From: Pseudomonadota bacterium
GTDB lineage: Bacteria; Pseudomonadota; Gammaproteobacteria; Steroidobacterales; Steroidobacteraceae
Direction: 5' to 3'
DNA: 64,000 bases
Assembly (NCBI GenBank): GCA_021815925.1
Contig: JAKAZL010000003.1
Location: 1 to 64,000, forward strand
Shown piece by piece: positions 19,680-28,368 of this stretch. Numbering within the stretch: the first letter of the stretch is position 1; each line of letters opens with the position of its first letter. The notes below the pieces were generated by a model. The model worked only from the letters and a program-made list of their open reading frames with translations, did no database searches and was not told where the DNA came from. Both the position numbers and the translations under genes were made by a program.

Positions 19680-20367
19680 GCAAGGCGAGCTGCGCGGAGG
19701 CCGCCACCGAGAGCCGGACGCCGTTACCGGACTCGAGTGTGCTGAGCTCATTGGCACGGTCAATGGTGTGTTCACGCGGAATGCGTCCTCAGGCGCGACG
19801 CTGTGCTGTGCCGGGGGCAGTTGTGAAATGTGTGCTCGAGCATTCGGCGCCTGTCGGGTTACGCGGACAATCGGCACGTCCTGTTGCGTCTTCGCCTGGC
19901 TGCTTGGTGTGGTGACAGATTGCGTTGGCTGCGCTGTGACCTGAGCACGCGAGCATGGTGGACGCTCGCGGACTGATCGGTGCAATCCGACGCTGTGGAG
20001 AATAGTATCGGGAGAGTCGCGTCTGTCGTCTGTCGGCGTCGCGTGGGGCTTGCTAAGGCGGCTTGCGTTAACCATTGAGTCGCCTCGATCTGTTCAGATC
20101 CGGAGCGCTGATTCGGCAAGGGGGAGAGCGCTCGTGCCGCAGCGGATTCTGACGCATGGATCAGGAACCTGGGATCGCGATCTTCCAGCTTTCCGAGGGA
20201 GCAAGCGTGGCTCCCCCCTGGCGATGTGCGCCCGGGTATTCATGAGCGTTCGGTGCGAGCTATACGTATGGCGGTATGCCGGAGCACCGTTCACAGTCGA
20301 GGCCTATGGGGCACTGCAGAGGATCCCGGCGCGCGCAGTGCAAGTCTTGCGTCGGTAGGTGCGATGA
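19680..20367. other. Intergenic, no gene recognised
   Basis: 688 bases. The minus-strand frame running through here continues into the antisense of the peptidase domain and is a high-GC shadow. No recognisable RNA or repeat; it likely carries the promoter of the MacA-like gene. Confidence 0.35.
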
Positions 20368-21618
20368 GTGAGTGCCGAGCGCATATCGGATCAGAGGGGT
20401 GCTCCCCTAAGTGACACCCCCACGCCGCGGATGAGGCGGTACCGTGTCCTCCTGACCGCGGTCGCGCTTGTGCTTGTGTCCGGTGTGGCGGCGGCCTGGT
20501 GGTTTATGCGACCCGTGGCGCCGCCGAGGTATGTGACGGCCACTTTGAGTCGCGGCACCGTGTCGCGCACCGTGACGGCAACTGGCACGGTGAATCCGGT
20601 GATGACCATCATCGTCGGGTCATATGTCTCGGGCGTCATCAGGGATGTGTATTGTGACTACAATACCCGGGTCAGGAAGGGACAGCTGTGCGCAAAGATT
20701 GACGCTCGGCCATACGAGACCGCCCTGGAACAGGCCGAGGGTGCGCTCACTCGTGACAGTGCACAGCTCGCCGGCGCCCGAGCGGATCTCGCCCGATATT
20801 CGGCACTGGTCACGAAGCACCTTGTTGCCCAAATCACGTTTAACGATCAGGAGGCGCTGGTGCACCAGCTCGAGGGCTCGGTGCAACTCGACCGCGCGCT
20901 GGTATCGACCGCCAAGGTGAATCTCGGCTACACGAGCATTGTCTCTCCGGTCGATGGCACGGTGGTTGCTCGGAACATCACGGTCGGACAGACCGTTGCT
21001 GCGAGTTTTCAGACGCCGACGCTCTTTTTGATTGCAACAGACCTGACACGGATGCAGGTCGACACGAATGTCAGTGAAAGCGACATCGGTACCATCAAGG
21101 ATGGTGACCCAGGCGACTTCACGGTCGAGGCGTTCCCAGGTCGAGTTTTTCGGGGAAGCATCGTGCAGGTGCGCCAGGCGCCTCAGGTGATTCAAAACGT
21201 GGTCACCTATGACGCCGTGCTGGGCGTTTCGAATCCAGAGTTCCTTCTGAAGCCCGGGATGACGGCGACGGTGAACATCGTCACGGCGCAACGCAGCGAT
21301 GTGGTGCGGATTCCAGACCAGGCGCTTCGGTTCTCGCCCGGCGGGCTCGCGGAGCCGACGCCTGGTGAAGTCGGGCGGGGCCAGGTGCCGACGCAGGCGC
21401 TTGCCGCTACGGTGCCTCCTGGTGGGCGGGCTGCCCGTGTGTGGATATTGCGGAGCACGGTACCAGTGGCAGTTCCGATCCACGTAGGACTGGATGACGG
21501 ACGCTACAGCGAACTCGTCAGCGGGGATCTGCGGGCGGGTCAGGCCGTGATAGTCGGGCAGCAGGTGACCAGCGCGGCGGCAACCCAGACCCGACCGTTC
21601 CGCCTCGGACACCTGTAG
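20368..21618 (+). CDS. Periplasmic adaptor of a MacAB-type efflux pump (HlyD/RND adaptor family)
   Basis: 416 residues with an N-terminal membrane anchor (about 25-45, LLTAVALVLVSGVAAAWWFM). Then come the barrel-sandwich half GSYVSGVIRDVYCDYNTRVRKG, an alpha-helical hairpin (EQAEGALTRDSAQLAGARAD) and the second lipoyl half YTSIVSPVDGTVVARN, followed by the beta-barrel domain (LFLIATDLTRMQVDTNVSES). This is the MacA order. It lies 25 bases upstream of the MacB-like gene. The GTG start at 20368 gives 21 extra residues before an ATG at 20431; neither has a strong ribosome-binding site. No TolC-type outer-membrane gene is nearby. Confidence 0.88.
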   Translation: MSAERISDQRGAPLSDTPTPRMRRYRVLLTAVALVLVSGVAAAWWFMRPVAPPRYVTATLSRGTVSRTVTATGTVNPVMTIIVGSYVSGVIRDVYCDYNTRVRKGQLCAKIDARPYETALEQAEGALTRDSAQLAGARADLARYSALVTKHLVAQITFNDQEALVHQLEGSVQLDRALVSTAKVNLGYTSIVSPVDGTVVARNITVGQTVAASFQTPTLFLIATDLTRMQVDTNVSESDIGTIKDGDPGDFTVEAFPGRVFRGSIVQVRQAPQVIQNVVTYDAVLGVSNPEFLLKPGMTATVNIVTAQRSDVVRIPDQALRFSPGGLAEPTPGEVGRGQVPTQALAATVPPGGRAARVWILRSTVPVAVPIHVGLDDGRYSELVSGDLRAGQAVIVGQQVTSAAATQTRPFRLGHL

Positions 21619-21643
21619 CGCGGCAGGCGCGGGCGACGACGCC

Positions 21644-23827
21644 ATGGCTTCCCCCGTCATTGAATTACGGCGCATCACACGACTCTATCGGGTCGGCGGG
21701 TCAGAGCTGCATGCACTCGATAGCGTCAGTCTGACGGTCGAGCGAGGGGAGTTTCTCGCGATCATGGGGGCGTCGGGCTCGGGGAAGTCGACGCTGATGA
21801 ACATCTGCGGGGGGCTCGACCGGCCAACGAGCGGGCAGTACCTGTTCGACGCGGTGGACGTGGCGCAATTGAGCGAGCCGTCGCTTGCCCGGTTGCGCAG
21901 CGAGCGGATCGGCTTCGTCTTCCAGAGTTTCAATCTGCTGGCGCGCACGAGTGCGCTGGAAAATGTGGCGCTGCCTTTGTTCTACGTCACCAGCGGCCCA
22001 CTGGGTCGGCGCGAGCGGCTGGCGAGAGCGCGCGCGGCGCTGGCGGTGCTCGGCCTAAAGGAGCGGGAGCAGAGCACGCCGAGCCAGCTATCTGGCGGTC
22101 AGCAGCAGCGGGTTGCCATCGCGCGCGCGCTCATCAATCACCCGCAGGTGCTGCTGGCCGACGAACCGACCGGAAACCTCGATACGCGTACGTCGCATGA
22201 AATCATGCAGACCCTGCAGCAGCTCAATCGCGAACAGGGTGTCACGGTGATTGTCGTGACGCATGAGCGGGACATCGCCGATTACGCCGGGCGTGTCATA
22301 ACGATGCGTGATGGCGGGATCGTCTCGGACGAGCTCAATAGCGCTCCCGTAGAGAGCCCCCAGACGCAGCGGGACACGCAAAGTCCCACGCAGGGCGCGT
22401 TGGAAAGTGTCCGGCACACCGCCGGGGCGCATGCGGACCGAGCGGCGCCGCTGCCCAAAGGGACCGCGGCGGCATCGCTGAGCTTTGCGCGGATGATTCT
22501 CTCGAGCGCTGCTCAGGCGGTCGGGCGAAATGCACTCCGGTCCATGCTTACGATGCTGGGGGTATTCATCGGTGTCGCCGCGCTCATTGCCATGGTTGCC
22601 GTTGGCGAGGGGGCCAATCAGGCGGTGGCCAAGCAAATTCAGAGTTTGGGAACCAATATGCTGGTTGTCGTGCCGGGGGCAACGACAGCTGGTGGCGTGC
22701 GTGCCGGCTTCGGTAGTGCATCGACACTGACGACCGGGGACGCCGAGGCGGTGCGCCGGGACGATTCGGCCGTAGCCGATGTCGGATACATGATCCGGCA
22801 GCTCGCCCAGGTGCAGTACGCCAACCAGAACTGGACGACGAACATCCAGGGCGTCACGCCCGGCTATCTGCGCATTACCAATTGGCACATCGCCGCGGGT
22901 CGGGCGCTCGAGGATTCCGACGAGACTGACGGCGCCCTCGTGGCCGTCATCGGGGAGACCGTTTACCGCCAGCTGTTTGCGCCTTATGAGAATCCGATCG
23001 GAGCTCGGATCCAGGTGAAGGGCCAAAACATGGTCGTCATCGGGTTACTGGCCGCCAAGGGACAGACCGCGTTTGGACAGGATCAGGATGACGTGGTGAT
23101 GATTCCGTTCAGTACCGCGCAGGACAAAGTGCTGGGTGTAGCCGCAACGAGTGCCGCACAGAGTATCGCGACCACCACGATCGGCAATGCCACGATGAAC
23201 GTCGCAACGTCGGCGGCAGCGTTTCCGCCGCCGCAAAACCCGTACGGCATTGCGCCGCGCATCACCGGCTACGTCAATTCGATCTACGTACAGGCGGTCA
23301 GCCAGGGTCTCGTCGCTGAGGCCCTGCGGCAGGTGACCGATACGTTGATGCGTCGTCATCACATCGCTGCCGGTGATACCGCAGACTTCGCCGTTCGTAA
23401 CCTGAGCCAGATCGCACAGACCGCACAGGGGTCCTCGCGCATCATGGCGTTGCTGCTCGCCGTCGTGGCCTCCATTTCGCTATTGGTCGGTGGGATCGGA
23501 ATCATGAACATTCTGCTCGTGTCCGTCACCGAGCGAACGCGCGAGATTGGACTTCGGATGGCGATTGGGGCGCGTCGATTGCACGTCCTGCTGCAATTCC
23601 TGGCGGAGGCTATCTTTCTCAGCGTCGCAGGCGGAGCAGCAGGCATCGTTGCGGGCGTCGCGGTGTCGCTGATGATCACGGCGGTTGCCAAGTGGCCGAC
23701 GTCGCTCTCGACGGGGGCCATCGTCGGCGGCTTTGCCTTTTCCGCAGCAGTCGGGATCTTTTTCGGATTCTATCCAGCGCGCAAGGCCGCCCGGCTGAAT
23801 CCGATCGAGGCGCTCCGTTACGAATGA
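21644..23827 (+). CDS. MacB-type ABC transporter, fused ATPase and FtsX-like permease
   Basis: 727 residues. The N-terminal ATPase has Walker A GASGSGKSTL, signature LSGGQQQRVAIARAL and Walker B LLADEPTGNLD. After a linker (about 235-285) comes TM1 (LTMLGVFIGVAALIAMVAVG), a large periplasmic domain and three C-terminal TMs including SERTREIGLRMAIGARR, typical of FtsX/MacB. It powers tripartite export of macrolides, toxins or peptides with the adjacent adaptor. It follows a second ABC export system; whether the two are co-regulated is unknown. Confidence 0.92.
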   Translation: MASPVIELRRITRLYRVGGSELHALDSVSLTVERGEFLAIMGASGSGKSTLMNICGGLDRPTSGQYLFDAVDVAQLSEPSLARLRSERIGFVFQSFNLLARTSALENVALPLFYVTSGPLGRRERLARARAALAVLGLKEREQSTPSQLSGGQQQRVAIARALINHPQVLLADEPTGNLDTRTSHEIMQTLQQLNREQGVTVIVVTHERDIADYAGRVITMRDGGIVSDELNSAPVESPQTQRDTQSPTQGALESVRHTAGAHADRAAPLPKGTAAASLSFARMILSSAAQAVGRNALRSMLTMLGVFIGVAALIAMVAVGEGANQAVAKQIQSLGTNMLVVVPGATTAGGVRAGFGSASTLTTGDAEAVRRDDSAVADVGYMIRQLAQVQYANQNWTTNIQGVTPGYLRITNWHIAAGRALEDSDETDGALVAVIGETVYRQLFAPYENPIGARIQVKGQNMVVIGLLAAKGQTAFGQDQDDVVMIPFSTAQDKVLGVAATSAAQSIATTTIGNATMNVATSAAAFPPPQNPYGIAPRITGYVNSIYVQAVSQGLVAEALRQVTDTLMRRHHIAAGDTADFAVRNLSQIAQTAQGSSRIMALLLAVVASISLLVGGIGIMNILLVSVTERTREIGLRMAIGARRLHVLLQFLAEAIFLSVAGGAAGIVAGVAVSLMITAVAKWPTSLSTGAIVGGFAFSAAVGIFFGFYPARKAARLNPIEALRYE

Positions 23828-24062
23828 GCGCTCGCGTCGGTGCGTGAGGTTCGTGCCGACATCGCATGGGCGTGAGAATGGCGATGTGCCATCGCGGCAC
23901 AGGACAGGGTCGAAGGCTTGGTGTATGTCGTACCGCTGAGGCAGATGAGCAGGAAGCGCTCAGGCGTGTGTTGGGCGGGGTCCCGCTGATTGGCGTCGGG
24001 CGCCACTTCGATTCGAGATTTGGCGCGAATGGCAGAAGCCGCCTTACCTTATCAACAGCGTA

Positions 24063-24187
24063 TGGCGCCCTGGGTTGGACGAGATGCGGGAGTTAACTCA
24101 TTGATCCTGGACGCCTTTCAGCGGCGTTCCCGGAGGTTGCGCACAACGCTAAGACGAACATCCTGCGCTGCGGTGATACGGCGTGAT
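24063..24187 (+). repeat. Degenerate tRNA-Asn end plus shared element end, copy A
   Basis: Bases 24063-24080 match the tRNA-Asn 3' end at 31322-31339 in 16 of 18 positions. The following ~107 bases resemble those after copy B: TCATTGATCCTG (24098-24109) lies 35 bases from the repeat start, exactly as in copy B. TGCGCTGCGGTGA (24164) and GATACGGCGTGAT (24175-24187) are also shared. Read as the distal att site and element end. Confidence 0.6.
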
Positions 24188-24304
24188 GCGGGGCCGATAC
24201 CTGCGCCGTACCTGCACACGATGCAGAGGACGTCCGGCCGCGCCATTGAACGGCCCAGGCGGATGGCATAATCAGCCAATCAGTGCAATCGCTAAGTGGT
24301 GGCC

Positions 24305-24595
24305 ATGGCGATGCGGAATGTCGTTCTCACAGATCACCAGGCTGAGCTTGTCGAGCGGCTCGTCAGAGAGGGTCGTTAGCAGAACGCGAGCGAAATGATG
24401 CGGGAGGATTTGCGCCTGGTTGAGGACAAGGCGGGTGATGTCCGGGCGCATGTAAGAGCTTTGCGAGAAGCTGCGCGTTTCGGCATTGCCGATATCGAAG
24501 ATGGGCGCTATTGGACGTTCGGCAGTGCAGCCGATCTCGGTCGGCACCTTGGAAGCGTTCGCGATCGAACGTTGGCGAACAAGCCAGAGCGGTAG
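24305..24595 (+). pseudogene. ParD/CopG-type antitoxin, interrupted by an in-frame stop
   Basis: From ATG 24305 the frame reads MAMRNVVLTDHQAELVERLV, REGR, then TAG at 24377-24379, then in the same frame QNASEMMREDLRLVEDK, AHVRALREAARFGIADIEDG, RYWTFGSAADLGRHL to a stop at 24595. Family members read G-R-Y-Q-N-A-S-E at this point, so the stop replaces a tyrosine codon (TAT/TAC to TAG). Both halves match the ribbon-helix-helix ParD family, so this is a single gene killed by one substitution. Internal restart at ATG 24392/24395 could give only the toxin-binding half. The toxin gene follows and is also broken. Confidence 0.8.
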
Positions 24596-24603
24596 GAATT
24601 CTC

Positions 24604-24958
24604 GTGAGCACAGGGGCGGGCGCATGGACCGTGCGGCTTGCCGGCGCTGTCGAGGCGGATTTGAACCCATCCCGCTTTGGACTCGCGAGCAGTTTGGAGA
24701 CGCTCAGGCGCGCGTCTATTCGGATATTGTTTCCGCCGCGGTGCAAGCATTGATAGGGGGCCTGAGCAGCCCGGGACCAGGGCGCGGCCGGAGATTGGGA
24801 GAGGCCTGCTCACGTTGCATGTCGCGCAATCTGATCGAAGGGGGCGGCATTTCGTGCTATTCCGGGCCGCAGCGGGTTCTGCCAATTGGCAGACCGAGGT
24901 TCTCCGCATTCTCCGCGATTCGATGGATCTCGCGCGGCAGGTGCCGCAGGATGAATGA
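24604..24958 (+). pseudogene. ParE-type toxin with two frameshifts
   Basis: The start GTG 24604 gives MSTGAGAWTVRLAGAVEADL in one frame. The match then continues in a second frame as PLWTREQFGDAQARVYSDIV, SAAVQALIGG (about 24665-24760), and then in a third frame as RARPEIGRGLLTLHVA, GRHFVLFRAA, ANWQTEVLRILRDSMDLARQ to a stop at 24956-24958. Placed end to end these are a full-length RelE/ParE-superfamily toxin. Two shifts (near 24661 and near 24770) destroy it. It begins 9 bases after the antitoxin stop, the usual parDE arrangement. Confidence 0.75.
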
Positions 24959-25186
24959 GTTCGGTGGCCCGGCAGCATCGAATAGCCGGCTTGTTGATTA
25001 AGGCTGCACAATGGTGCCGAAATGCGCGCGGTCGGCTGCTGAGGGATGATTCTCGCCAGTTGTCGCCCCGTCCGGCTGGTTCTGGTGGGATCTGACCAGA
25101 ACCGGCCATGAGCCGACTTTCGAGCGCTTATTCGGCTTTCGCAAGGCAGTCGTTCGGGAGGGCAACACCTGATAGGCTGATGAGCC
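24959..25186. other. Intergenic, no gene recognised
   Basis: Nothing recognisable after the ParE remnant apart from the short remnant listed at 25187. Confidence 0.3.
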
Positions 25187-25252
25187 GTGGACATTAACGA
25201 CTATCTCATCTCCCAGACTGGCAAGGACTGGTCGGACCTTCTCTCCGGCTGA
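25187..25252 (+). pseudogene. N-terminal remnant of a DUF1851/T6SS-immunity-like protein
   Basis: GTG at 25187 starts MDINDYLISQTGKDWSDLLS followed by G and TGA (25250-25252). This resembles the N-terminus I recall for DUF1851/Tdi1-like immunity proteins, where the next residue is a conserved Trp. Here TGA would stand for TGG, and the following codons read REALPD, as expected, before similarity ends. Too short for certainty; a 21-residue chance resemblance is possible. Confidence 0.3.
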
Positions 25253-25288
25253 CGCGAGGCCCTGCCTGACATGAGGCGTGACTTCCGG

Positions 25289-25684
25289 TCAATCGTTATG
25301 CTCGTGGTGATCCCGACGCTCCCAGCCGCGGTGCTCACCTCGGTCATCCTTCATCCACCGGCCACCCGACATGCGCCAGCCGTGCTCACCATGCTCCCAG
25401 CGATGCGGCACCCAGCGGTAGCCGGGACGGGGTGCTGACCAATAGCCGCGCTGCCAACGGTATCCGCCCCCCGCCCATTGCCAATACCCGCTGATCCAGA
25501 TGTCCCCTGGGTCCGGAGCCGGTCCGTAATACTCGACCCGTGGAGCGGGAGGTGCGAGGAAGATGCCGGCCCCGTAGTAGCCATTGCGGTAATACCCCGG
25601 GGGCCCGACCACACAGGCGCTGAGCGCCAGCGGCAGCAGCAAGGCGATCGCCGCGTTGCGGATGCGGCACACAGGTATACGCAT
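25289..25684 (-). CDS. WXXGXW/YXWGXW-repeat lipoprotein
   Basis: 131 residues. The signal sequence has a lipobox, ALLLPLALSAC, so Cys20-21 is the probable lipidated residue. The mature part is rich in Tyr, Trp, Gly and His, with repeated W-(x)-G-(x)-W/Y units (DIWISGYWQWAGGGYRWQRG, YWSAPRPGYRWVPHRWE) and ends in a His/Asp/Glu-rich tail. This fits the YXWGXW-repeat family of envelope proteins of unknown function. The start has GGGAG upstream on the minus strand. It sits among accessory genes. Confidence 0.8.
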   Translation of the reverse strand: MRIPVCRIRNAAIALLLPLALSACVVGPPGYYRNGYYGAGIFLAPPAPRVEYYGPAPDPGDIWISGYWQWAGGGYRWQRGYWSAPRPGYRWVPHRWEHGEHGWRMSGGRWMKDDRGEHRGWERRDHHEHND

Positions 25685-26107
25685 GCGGAGATCTCCCAAA
25701 TCCGTTGCAGCCTCTTGAGCTTTCGCATTCGTCACCGACCCCGGGGTCGGTGAGTGAAGCTTCGCTCATCGTAGCTGACCACCGGCTGAACTGGTTCACG
25801 ACCCTCTCTGCAGCAGCGCCGTCTCGCGATACTTCCGAGATGCGCGTCACAAGATGCTCAGGATCTGCCTGCCGAAGCAGCAATTCCCGGTACCGGCCGG
25901 CCCTGACAACCCGCCGAGCGAATGTGCAATGAGCGCTCCGGAGAAACTCAGACGAAGCAGCCGAATGGTTGCAATTGGCCGTTCTCGACCGACTCTTTGC
26001 GGCCCGCAACCCATCCAGGAATTAGCGGATCTCGTCCCGGCCGCTCTCAAAATAGCGACGTGCCGAACGTTTGCATCCCGCCGCCCATCATCTCTAGACT
26101 GAACCAT

Positions 26108-26482
26108 ATGGCGCAGTATTCACAGACCTATCTCGACGCGTCCTTCGCCGCGCTCGCGGATGCGACCCGGCGCGGCGTTCTCGAGCAGCTCGCGCGCGGC
26201 AATGCCTCGATCACCGATCTTGCCGACAAGTTCGATATGACCCTCACCGGCATGAAGAAACACGTTGGCGTGCTCGAGCAGGCTGGGCTCGTCACGACCG
26301 AAAAGGTCGGCCGCGTACGCAACTGCAAGATCGGTCCCTACCGGCTCGAAGAGGAAATTGAGTGGATCTCGCGATACCGCCGGGTCTGGGACGCCCGCTT
26401 CGAAGCGCTAGACCGCGTGATTGAGCAGCTCAAGTCCCGTGACAAACCTGATGTCCGCAAGAAGAAGTCGAGGCCCGCATGA
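26108..26482 (+). CDS. ArsR-family transcriptional regulator
   Basis: 124 residues. The winged-helix motif SFAALADATRRGVLEQLARG, ITDLADKFDMTLTGMKKHVG, VLEQAGLVTTEKVGRVRNCK is typical of ArsR-like regulators of the subtype paired with an AHSA1/SRPBCC protein. No metal-binding CXC is present. The start ATG 26108 follows the last in-frame low-complexity section of an extended frame. The stop overlaps the next start by four bases (ATGA), so the two genes form an operon and the regulator is likely autoregulatory. Confidence 0.88.
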   Translation: MAQYSQTYLDASFAALADATRRGVLEQLARGNASITDLADKFDMTLTGMKKHVGVLEQAGLVTTEKVGRVRNCKIGPYRLEEEIEWISRYRRVWDARFEALDRVIEQLKSRDKPDVRKKKSRPA

Positions 26483-26964
26483 ATCGCACGACCATTGAGC
26501 GCAAGTCCGATCGCGAAGTCGTCGTCACCCGGACGTTCGATGCGCCCGCGCGCCTGATATTCGAGGCGTGGACGAAAGCCGAGCTGTTCAAACAGTGGTG
26601 GGTGCCGCGGTCGATGGGCATGACGCTTCGTTCGTGCGAACTGGATGTGCGCGCCGGCGGCAAATACCGGCTGGTGTTCGGCGACGACCCTGCGAACCCG
26701 GTGGCCTTTTTCGGCAAGTACCTCGACGTGGTGCCGAACCAGCGCATCGTCTGGACCAATGAGGAAAGCGGCGCCGACGGTTCCATCACCACCGTCACCT
26801 TCGAAGAGAAGAACGGCAAGACAACGCTCGTGATGAGCGAGCTCTACCCGACGAAGGAAGCGCTCGACGCCGCCGGCACCGGCGCGCAGGAAGTCACGCA
26901 CGAGACGTTCGGGCAGCTCGACGAACTGCTCGCCTCGCTCGCAGCTACTACCGCACGGTCGTGA
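26479..26964 (+). CDS. SRPBCC/AHSA1-domain protein
   Basis: 161 residues covering one activator-of-Hsp90-homologue-1 like START-fold domain: REVVVTRTFDAPARLIFEAW, the KAELFKQWW helix, GGKYRLVF, LVMSELYPTKEALDAA. Such proteins bind small hydrophobic ligands; the exact role is unknown. It is translationally coupled to the ArsR gene, a pairing widespread in bacteria. Confidence 0.88.
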   Translation: MNRTTIERKSDREVVVTRTFDAPARLIFEAWTKAELFKQWWVPRSMGMTLRSCELDVRAGGKYRLVFGDDPANPVAFFGKYLDVVPNQRIVWTNEESGADGSITTVTFEEKNGKTTLVMSELYPTKEALDAAGTGAQEVTHETFGQLDELLASLAATTARS

Positions 26965-27294
26965 CGATGATTTTAGCCTCTCGCCGGTCAGAAGGGGTCA
27001 CGTATCAGGTAATCCGATCCGACGACAACCGCAGCCACGGCGCAGTCGCCCGCTGAGATTTTGCGTCGCGCGTTGCGCTGAAATGGTCGCCTGGCTACGG
27101 GCTCAGCACCGCCTTAATTCGTATGTTCGGTACGTCCGCTCAGCGGAAGTCTACGGAGCCGACCCAGATGACCGCTCGTGGCCGACAAGCGTCACAGCGG
27201 TACTGAAAGGCGAGTCCACCAGCTTCGCCCGAGGTCGTGCCCGTTGGACGTAAAACCGTACAGGCCATACACTTTCCGCATATTGGAGACCGTC
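26965..27294. other. Intergenic, no gene recognised
   Basis: 330 bases without a convincing gene. The downstream end must carry the promoter and operator of the Phd/VapC module; I see no clean palindrome. Confidence 0.3.
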
Positions 27295-27549
27295 ATGACG
27301 AAACCATTGCGAAAGGGCGCCGAGGCAGCGCGCAATGAGCTGCCGCAGCTGCTGATTGCTGCTCAGCAAGGCCGGCAGACGATCATCACCCGACATGGTC
27401 GGCCGGTGGCGATATTGGCGCCGATCTCGGAACACCCCGAAGCCAGCATGCAGCGCTCACTGCTACCGCTTGCCGGCAGCGGTCGCGGCCTTTATGGGCG
27501 TGATAGTCGGGCGACGCTGCGCCGCCTGAGAGATGAATGGAACCGGTAA
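27295..27549 (+). CDS. Phd/YefM (VapB-like) antitoxin
   Basis: 84 residues: KGAEAARNELPQLLIAAQQG, TIITRHGRPVAILAPI, the Phd/YefM fold where the N-terminal half binds DNA and the C-terminal part (after about 50) wraps the toxin. GGAG precedes ATG 27295. It overlaps the PIN toxin start by 13 bases, the standard antitoxin-toxin order. Confidence 0.85.
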   Translation: MTKPLRKGAEAARNELPQLLIAAQQGRQTIITRHGRPVAILAPISEHPEASMQRSLLPLAGSGRGLYGRDSRATLRRLRDEWNR

Positions 27550-27965
27550 GCCTCAAGGGACTGCCGCAGAACCCGCTCCTCCTGATCGACTCCGCGCCGA
27601 TCATCTACGTGCTCGAGGATCATCCCGAACTCGCCCCCGTCTTCAGGCCGGTGTTCGAAGCCCACGCCAAGGGCCGCGCGCGCTTCGCGGTCACGACCGT
27701 GACGCTTGCAGAGGTCCTCACCGGACCCTTGGCTGAGCGCAACGAGGTGCTGACGGAGCGCTACCGCAGCACGTTCAGGTCCTGGTTCGTCGTGGACCTC
27801 GATGCCGAGATCGCCGAAAGCGCCGCGCGGCTGAGAGCCGCATGCAAACTGAAACTCGCGGACGCGGTGAAGGCGGCGAGTGCGCTGATGATTGGCGCGG
27901 ATGCGCTGATCACTCACGACCGCGACTTTTCCGCGCTGCTGGATCTGCGCGTCCTCGGGGTCTGA
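27537..27965 (+). CDS. VapC-type PIN-domain toxin
   Basis: 142 residues. The acidic active site of PIN ribonucleases is visible: Asp18 in LLLIDSAPIIYVLE, Glu in TLAEVLTGPL, Asp in LKLADAVKAASAL and the last Asp pair in ITHDRDFSAL. It probably cleaves tRNA or rRNA when freed from the Phd-like antitoxin encoded just upstream. Full length with no lesions, so this module looks intact, unlike the neighbouring ParDE. Confidence 0.88.
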   Translation: MEPVSLKGLPQNPLLLIDSAPIIYVLEDHPELAPVFRPVFEAHAKGRARFAVTTVTLAEVLTGPLAERNEVLTERYRSTFRSWFVVDLDAEIAESAARLRAACKLKLADAVKAASALMIGADALITHDRDFSALLDLRVLGV

Positions 27966-28162
27966 CCCAGGCTCAGGGCTTCTATGCGGACCGGCATATC
28001 GCCAATGGCCCCTCAGTGGGGCGGCGAGCACGTCTCACCGCGGCCGGATCCAGAAGAGGGCTCAGCAAGGAGAGGATTCCCCGGGAAAGAAAGCCGCAAG
28101 AACGCGAGGACCGGAAAGTTAGAGGTTCCTCTCGTCCCGTACGCGCTAACACATTGAGTTAC
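27966..28162. other. Intergenic at the junction of two elements
   Basis: No gene recognised between VapC and the second tRNA-Asn-derived repeat. Confidence 0.3.
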
Positions 28163-28299
28163 TGGTTCCCCGGGTTGGACTCGAAGTCAGAGGTAAATCA
28201 TTGATCCTGTGTGTCTTTCAGCTGTTTTCCCGAAGGGTTACCCCTAAGCCATATGACGAAAATCGTGCGCTGCGGTGAGACGGGTTGATACGGCGTGAT
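28163..28299 (+). repeat. tRNA-Asn 3'-end copy plus shared element end, copy B
   Basis: Bases 28163-28185 equal the tRNA-Asn 3' end with CCA (31322-31344) in 22 of 23 positions (T for C at 28166). They are followed by TCATTGATCCTG (28198), TGCGCTGCGGTGA (28266) and GATACGGCGTGAT (28287-28299), all shared in the same order with copy A at 24063. The tRNA body does not follow, so this is an attachment-site relic, not a tRNA gene. Confidence 0.75.
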
Positions 28300-28368
28300 C
28301 GTCCTCGCGGCTCTTGACGCAATGAAGCCGTCGTGGCAGTTTTGCGCGTATCAAGGAGCAATTCTGCT

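Larger units (their letters stand above)
24063..28162. mobile_element. Probable integrated element A, distal of two stacked at tRNA-Asn (no integrase seen)
   Basis: Bounded on the left by a degenerate copy of the tRNA-Asn 3' end (24063) and on the right by the next copy (28163). Cargo: decayed ParDE, a short immunity-like remnant, a WXXGXW-type lipoprotein, an ArsR/AHSA1 pair and a Phd/VapC module. No recombinase or phage gene is visible. The boundaries rest on the repeats described at 24063 and 28163. Confidence 0.5.

Noticed and set aside
19680..20075. Start of a 392-residue minus-strand gene ending at 18897
   Set aside because: More than half lies antisense to the M1 peptidase domain and the remainder has no homology or ribosome-binding site.
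28163..28185. Second tRNA-Asn gene
   Set aside because: Only 23 bases of the 3' end; no anticodon arm.
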